A DNA stretch of 34,002 nt, taken from positions 1-34,002 of the IMG/VR virus record IMGVR_UViG_3300046747_000393; one strand, written 5' to 3'. The notes beneath the pieces were generated by a model that searched no databases, was not told the origin of the DNA, and saw nothing but the letters and a program-made list of their open reading frames with translations. This document shows, piece after piece, positions 31,877 to 34,002 of the stretch. This stretch comes from a virus. The position numbers and the translations under genes are program-made. How positions within the stretch are numbered: position 1 is the first letter of the stretch; each line of letters starts with the position of its first letter.

Positions 31877-32308
31877 ATCGAAAATCCAGGAGCGCGCCGC
31901 GCAGCGGTCATCGCCGAGGCTGAAACTTGGCTAAAGACTCCCTACCACCACGAAGGCCGACGCAAAGGGGCGGGTGTCGACTGTCTAATGCTGCTCGCGG
32001 AGGTCTATGAGCGCGTCGGACTCATTCCTCACATCTTGCCGCCACACTACCCGCCCGACTGGTTCAAGCATCGGTCGGCCGAGCTGTACCTCGCTGGATT
32101 GCTAGAGCATGGCAGAGAAGTTGAGTCCCCGCAGCCGGGCGATGCTGCGATCTTTCGCCTTAAGGGCGCCAGATGCTACGCACACGGGGCCATTGTCACG
32201 AACTGGCCGATGATGATCAACGCGCACTGGTCGAACGGCGTCGAGCGCTCGGATGGCCGCAACGGCGTATTTCGCGATCGGCCGGTCAAGTTTTTCGATC
32301 CCTTCTAG
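31877..32308 (+). CDS. NlpC/P60-family tail peptidase (GTA gp14-like), ATC start
   Basis: The frame has clear NlpC/P60 sequence: RRAAVIAEAETWLKTPYHHE, then GRRKGAGVDCLMLLAEVYER with catalytic Cys36, GDAAIFRL, CYAHGAIV with His103, and MMINAHW with His117. It follows DUF2163 as in gene transfer agent and related tails, where this enzyme cuts host peptidoglycan. Between the upstream in-frame stop (31871-31873) and the catalytic Cys there is no ATG, GTG or TTG; the first ATG (31988) would remove the Cys. The ATC at 31877, with GGGGA 7-12 bases before it, is the most likely start and gives 143 aa. A frameshift or sequence error is the alternative. Confidence 0.75.
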   Translation: MENPGARRAAVIAEAETWLKTPYHHEGRRKGAGVDCLMLLAEVYERVGLIPHILPPHYPPDWFKHRSAELYLAGLLEHGREVESPQPGDAAIFRLKGARCYAHGAIVTNWPMMINAHWSNGVERSDGRNGVFRDRPVKFFDPF

Positions 32309-32353
32309 GTTTTGATCCGTGGATAATTTAGTTCGTATTTTAGGATTGATATA

Positions 32354-33958
32354 TTGATAGTCGCTGGTCATCGCCTCAAATTAATCGTTTCTGCGCTTTC
32401 CATCTTCCTCGCGATCTTTCTAGGATATCCTAACCTTACGAGCGCAGAAGCTGCCTCTCTCTCCCCCGATGGGAGCATAATCTCGGGTGGCTCGGGCAGC
32501 TTGACTACGTCGGCTGGCTCGTGGGCGTTCAGTTGGGCGTATGGCTCTGGCGCCTGGGCTATGGTGTTGAATGGCAAAGTAGTCGGTGGCGGCGACACCC
32601 TAGAAGTGGCCAACGGCGGGAAGTTGTACGCTCGTGGCGGCGACCACGTTACGTGGTATCTGTGGGGCGGCGCTGGCTGGACCATAACTACTGCGCCGGC
32701 CGGGAGTAAAATATCTCCCGACGGGAGCATAATCACGGGTGGCACAGGCAGCCTGACTACGTCGGCGGGCACGTGGTCGTTTGGCGGGGTGTATGGCTCT
32801 GAATACGGCTCCATCTACTGGTCTATTTTGCTGAATGGCAAATTCGTCGGTGCCGGCGACATCCTCGAGGTCGCCAATGGCGGCAAGATGTACGCTCGCG
32901 GCGCTGATAGCATCTCCTGGTTTCTATGGAACGGGTCTGGCTGGACTCACTCTCCATCACCAAGCGGGAGCACAATCGACTCCGGAATCACCCTTAATTC
33001 CGCAGGCGATATCAACAACCGGAGAGCGGCGCTAATCAATAAAATCTTTCAATCCGCCACCTTACCCGGCACCCAAGCGGTTGTCACAACCAACGTCGCT
33101 AACCCATTCCCGACATTCACTAACATCGCCCGCGTGGACAAGTACGTCGCGGCCATGTCCAACGGCCAAACCAATGTATCCAACTTTTATACGGCCGGCC
33201 CGGTCAACAACAAACGGATGGTCGTTCTGAACCCTGGCCATCAGTTTACCTGTGACTGGCCGGCGTTCCATTCCGGCTATCGTATCCAACCTGTCCTGCA
33301 AGCGCTTCTTAAAAGCGGCTTCAGCGTTTTCGCCATGAATATGCCCAACTGTGGCGATGCCACCGCGCATGATCAGCTCTTCCAATCGTATGGTGACGTG
33401 GCGATGCGTTACTTTATTGAGCCGCTTGTGCAGGCGTTGAACTACATGGACAATCACTATACGTTTCTGAGCTACGATATGGCCGGCCTTTCCGGAGGCG
33501 GCTGGACCACGACCGTCGCCGCGGCCATTGACACTCGCATCAAATTCTCTGTACCGGTCTCCGGTAGTATGCCCGGCGTTGATTTCGTCCCTGGTGCCAG
33601 CAATGGTCGCTTCTACGGCGATGCGGAGCAACATTATGCTAACTACTTCGCTCTTGCCGGCTACCTGGACCATTACGTGCTGGATGCCTCTGGTGCTGGT
33701 CGGCAGAGCGTCCAGGTCTTGGATTACTATGACGACTGTTGCTTCGGACATGCGCAGTGGACTTACTCTGGTTTAAATTACCAGACTTATTATGGCGTTG
33801 ACTGGTTAACTTACCTGAGCAACTACTCGAACGCTCTCGCGAGCACCCAAGCCAAGATCGGAGATATGGACTATCAACTCGTCGTGGACAATGTCGCTGA
33901 TCAACATCAAATCTCGACTTACGCTCAATCGTTAATCATATCGCTCTTTTCTCGGTAG
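32354..33958 (+). CDS. Exported alpha/beta hydrolase with two tandem binding modules
   Basis: The 534-aa product starts at TTG 32354 with AGGA 8 bases upstream. It has a signal peptide (HRLKLIVSALSIFLAIFLGY, then PNLTSAEA). Two tandem ~75-80-residue modules follow (36-110 and 120-199), each SPDGSII.GG.GSLTTSAG, LNGK.VG.GD.LEVANGGK, YARG and a W-rich end. Similar modules attached to extracellular enzymes are thought to bind glycans. The C-terminal domain (about 240-534) is an alpha/beta hydrolase: VVLNPGH (290-296, oxyanion region), GLSGGG with Ser380, DYYDD (457-461) and DQHQIS with His518. It is probably a secreted esterase or deacetylase acting on a surface polymer; the substrate cannot be read. 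No other gene follows within the window. Confidence 0.75.
   Translation: MIVAGHRLKLIVSALSIFLAIFLGYPNLTSAEAASLSPDGSIISGGSGSLTTSAGSWAFSWAYGSGAWAMVLNGKVVGGGDTLEVANGGKLYARGGDHVTWYLWGGAGWTITTAPAGSKISPDGSIITGGTGSLTTSAGTWSFGGVYGSEYGSIYWSILLNGKFVGAGDILEVANGGKMYARGADSISWFLWNGSGWTHSPSPSGSTIDSGITLNSAGDINNRRAALINKIFQSATLPGTQAVVTTNVANPFPTFTNIARVDKYVAAMSNGQTNVSNFYTAGPVNNKRMVVLNPGHQFTCDWPAFHSGYRIQPVLQALLKSGFSVFAMNMPNCGDATAHDQLFQSYGDVAMRYFIEPLVQALNYMDNHYTFLSYDMAGLSGGGWTTTVAAAIDTRIKFSVPVSGSMPGVDFVPGASNGRFYGDAEQHYANYFALAGYLDHYVLDASGAGRQSVQVLDYYDDCCFGHAQWTYSGLNYQTYYGVDWLTYLSNYSNALASTQAKIGDMDYQLVVDNVADQHQISTYAQSLIISLFSR
32459..32950 (+). repeat. Tandem pair of binding modules in the hydrolase gene
   Basis: Copy 1 (32459-32683) and copy 2 (from about 32711) share LSPDGSII/ISPDGSII, GSLTTSAG, VLNGK/LLNGK, LEVANGGK and YARG. 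Copy 2 carries a short insertion (YGSEYGSI). DNA similarity is high around CTCCCCCGATGGGAGCATAA and CTCCCGACGGGAGCATAA, so the duplication is relatively recent. Confidence 0.7.
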
Positions 33959-33976
33959 CCCGATCGGTCTTTTTTT
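33952..33976 (+). terminator. Weak terminator-like signal after the hydrolase gene
   Basis: TCGG 33952-33955 can pair with CCGA 33960-33963 around the stop codon, and a run of seven Ts lies at 33970-33976. The stem is short, so only the U-tract is convincing. Confidence 0.3.
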
Positions 33977-34002
33977 CAAAATACTCGATAATTGTGTAGG
34001 GG

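Noticed and set aside
33062-33751. 229-codon minus-strand ORF opposite the hydrolase
   Set aside because: Shadow of the alpha/beta hydrolase frame, which has a clear catalytic triad pattern.
1-34002. CRISPR arrays, tRNA or rRNA genes, insertion sequences
   Set aside because: No regularly spaced short repeats with unique spacers, cloverleaf sequences, transposase motifs or flanking terminal repeats were seen by eye.

Overview
The window is the virion structural module of a tailed, siphovirus-type phage or prophage. All convincing large genes lie on the + strand and many are joined by ATGA or GTGA overlaps, as in one long late operon. Gene content places the host among GC-rich Alphaproteobacteria (inference): the tail end carries the DUF2460 - DUF2163 - NlpC/P60 trio found in alphaproteobacterial siphophages and in the Rhodobacter gene transfer agent, and codons are strongly G/C-ending in most genes. 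Terminase, portal, integrase, replication and lysis genes are not recognisable and presumably lie outside.

Layout. 1-12,014: fibre, adhesin and decoration genes. They include a 1,053-aa fibre with ten copies of a ~60-aa unit, a second fibre protein, a 969-aa pectate-lyase-fold tailspike, an Ig-like protein and a fiber-tail-adaptor-like protein. 12,045-15,986: head genes, namely a prohead protease fused to a long scaffold-like tail, a terminator, and the major capsid protein with an Ig-like insertion. 15,975-17,435: a highly structured intergenic RNA region, an HNH homing endonuclease and small unknown genes. 17,436-19,365: a glycosyltransferase-like gene and small unknowns. 19,391-21,922: head-tail connector, HK97 gp10-like protein, a sedolisin (S53) peptidase and a tail-terminator-like protein. 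21,923-24,152: an intergenic island with inverted repeats, a 57-aa gene, the tail tube, the tail assembly chaperone pair with a probable -1 frameshift, and two tiny genes. 24,152-27,729: a CxxCxxCC cysteine-cluster protein and a 1,006-aa tailspike, placed unusually between chaperone and tape measure. 27,769-32,308: tape measure, DUF2460, DUF2163 and NlpC/P60. 32,354-33,958: an exported alpha/beta hydrolase with two carbohydrate-binding-like modules.

Most notable points. (1) Six proteins in the virion operon begin with Sec-type signal peptides, including two tailspikes, a fibre protein and the hydrolase. That is odd for virion parts assembled in the cytoplasm and suggests a set of exported, surface-active proteins. 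(2) An intact sedolisin catalytic domain without its pro-segment sits between two head-tail joining genes. (3) The last 53 codons of the capsid gene, next to the HNH gene, drop abruptly from ~91% to ~40% GC3, as expected of a homing co-conversion tract or a recoded cleavage site. (4) The ribosome binding site of the HNH gene is buried in a nested stem-loop. (5) The NlpC/P60 gene has no canonical start codon upstream of its catalytic cysteine and appears to start at ATC.
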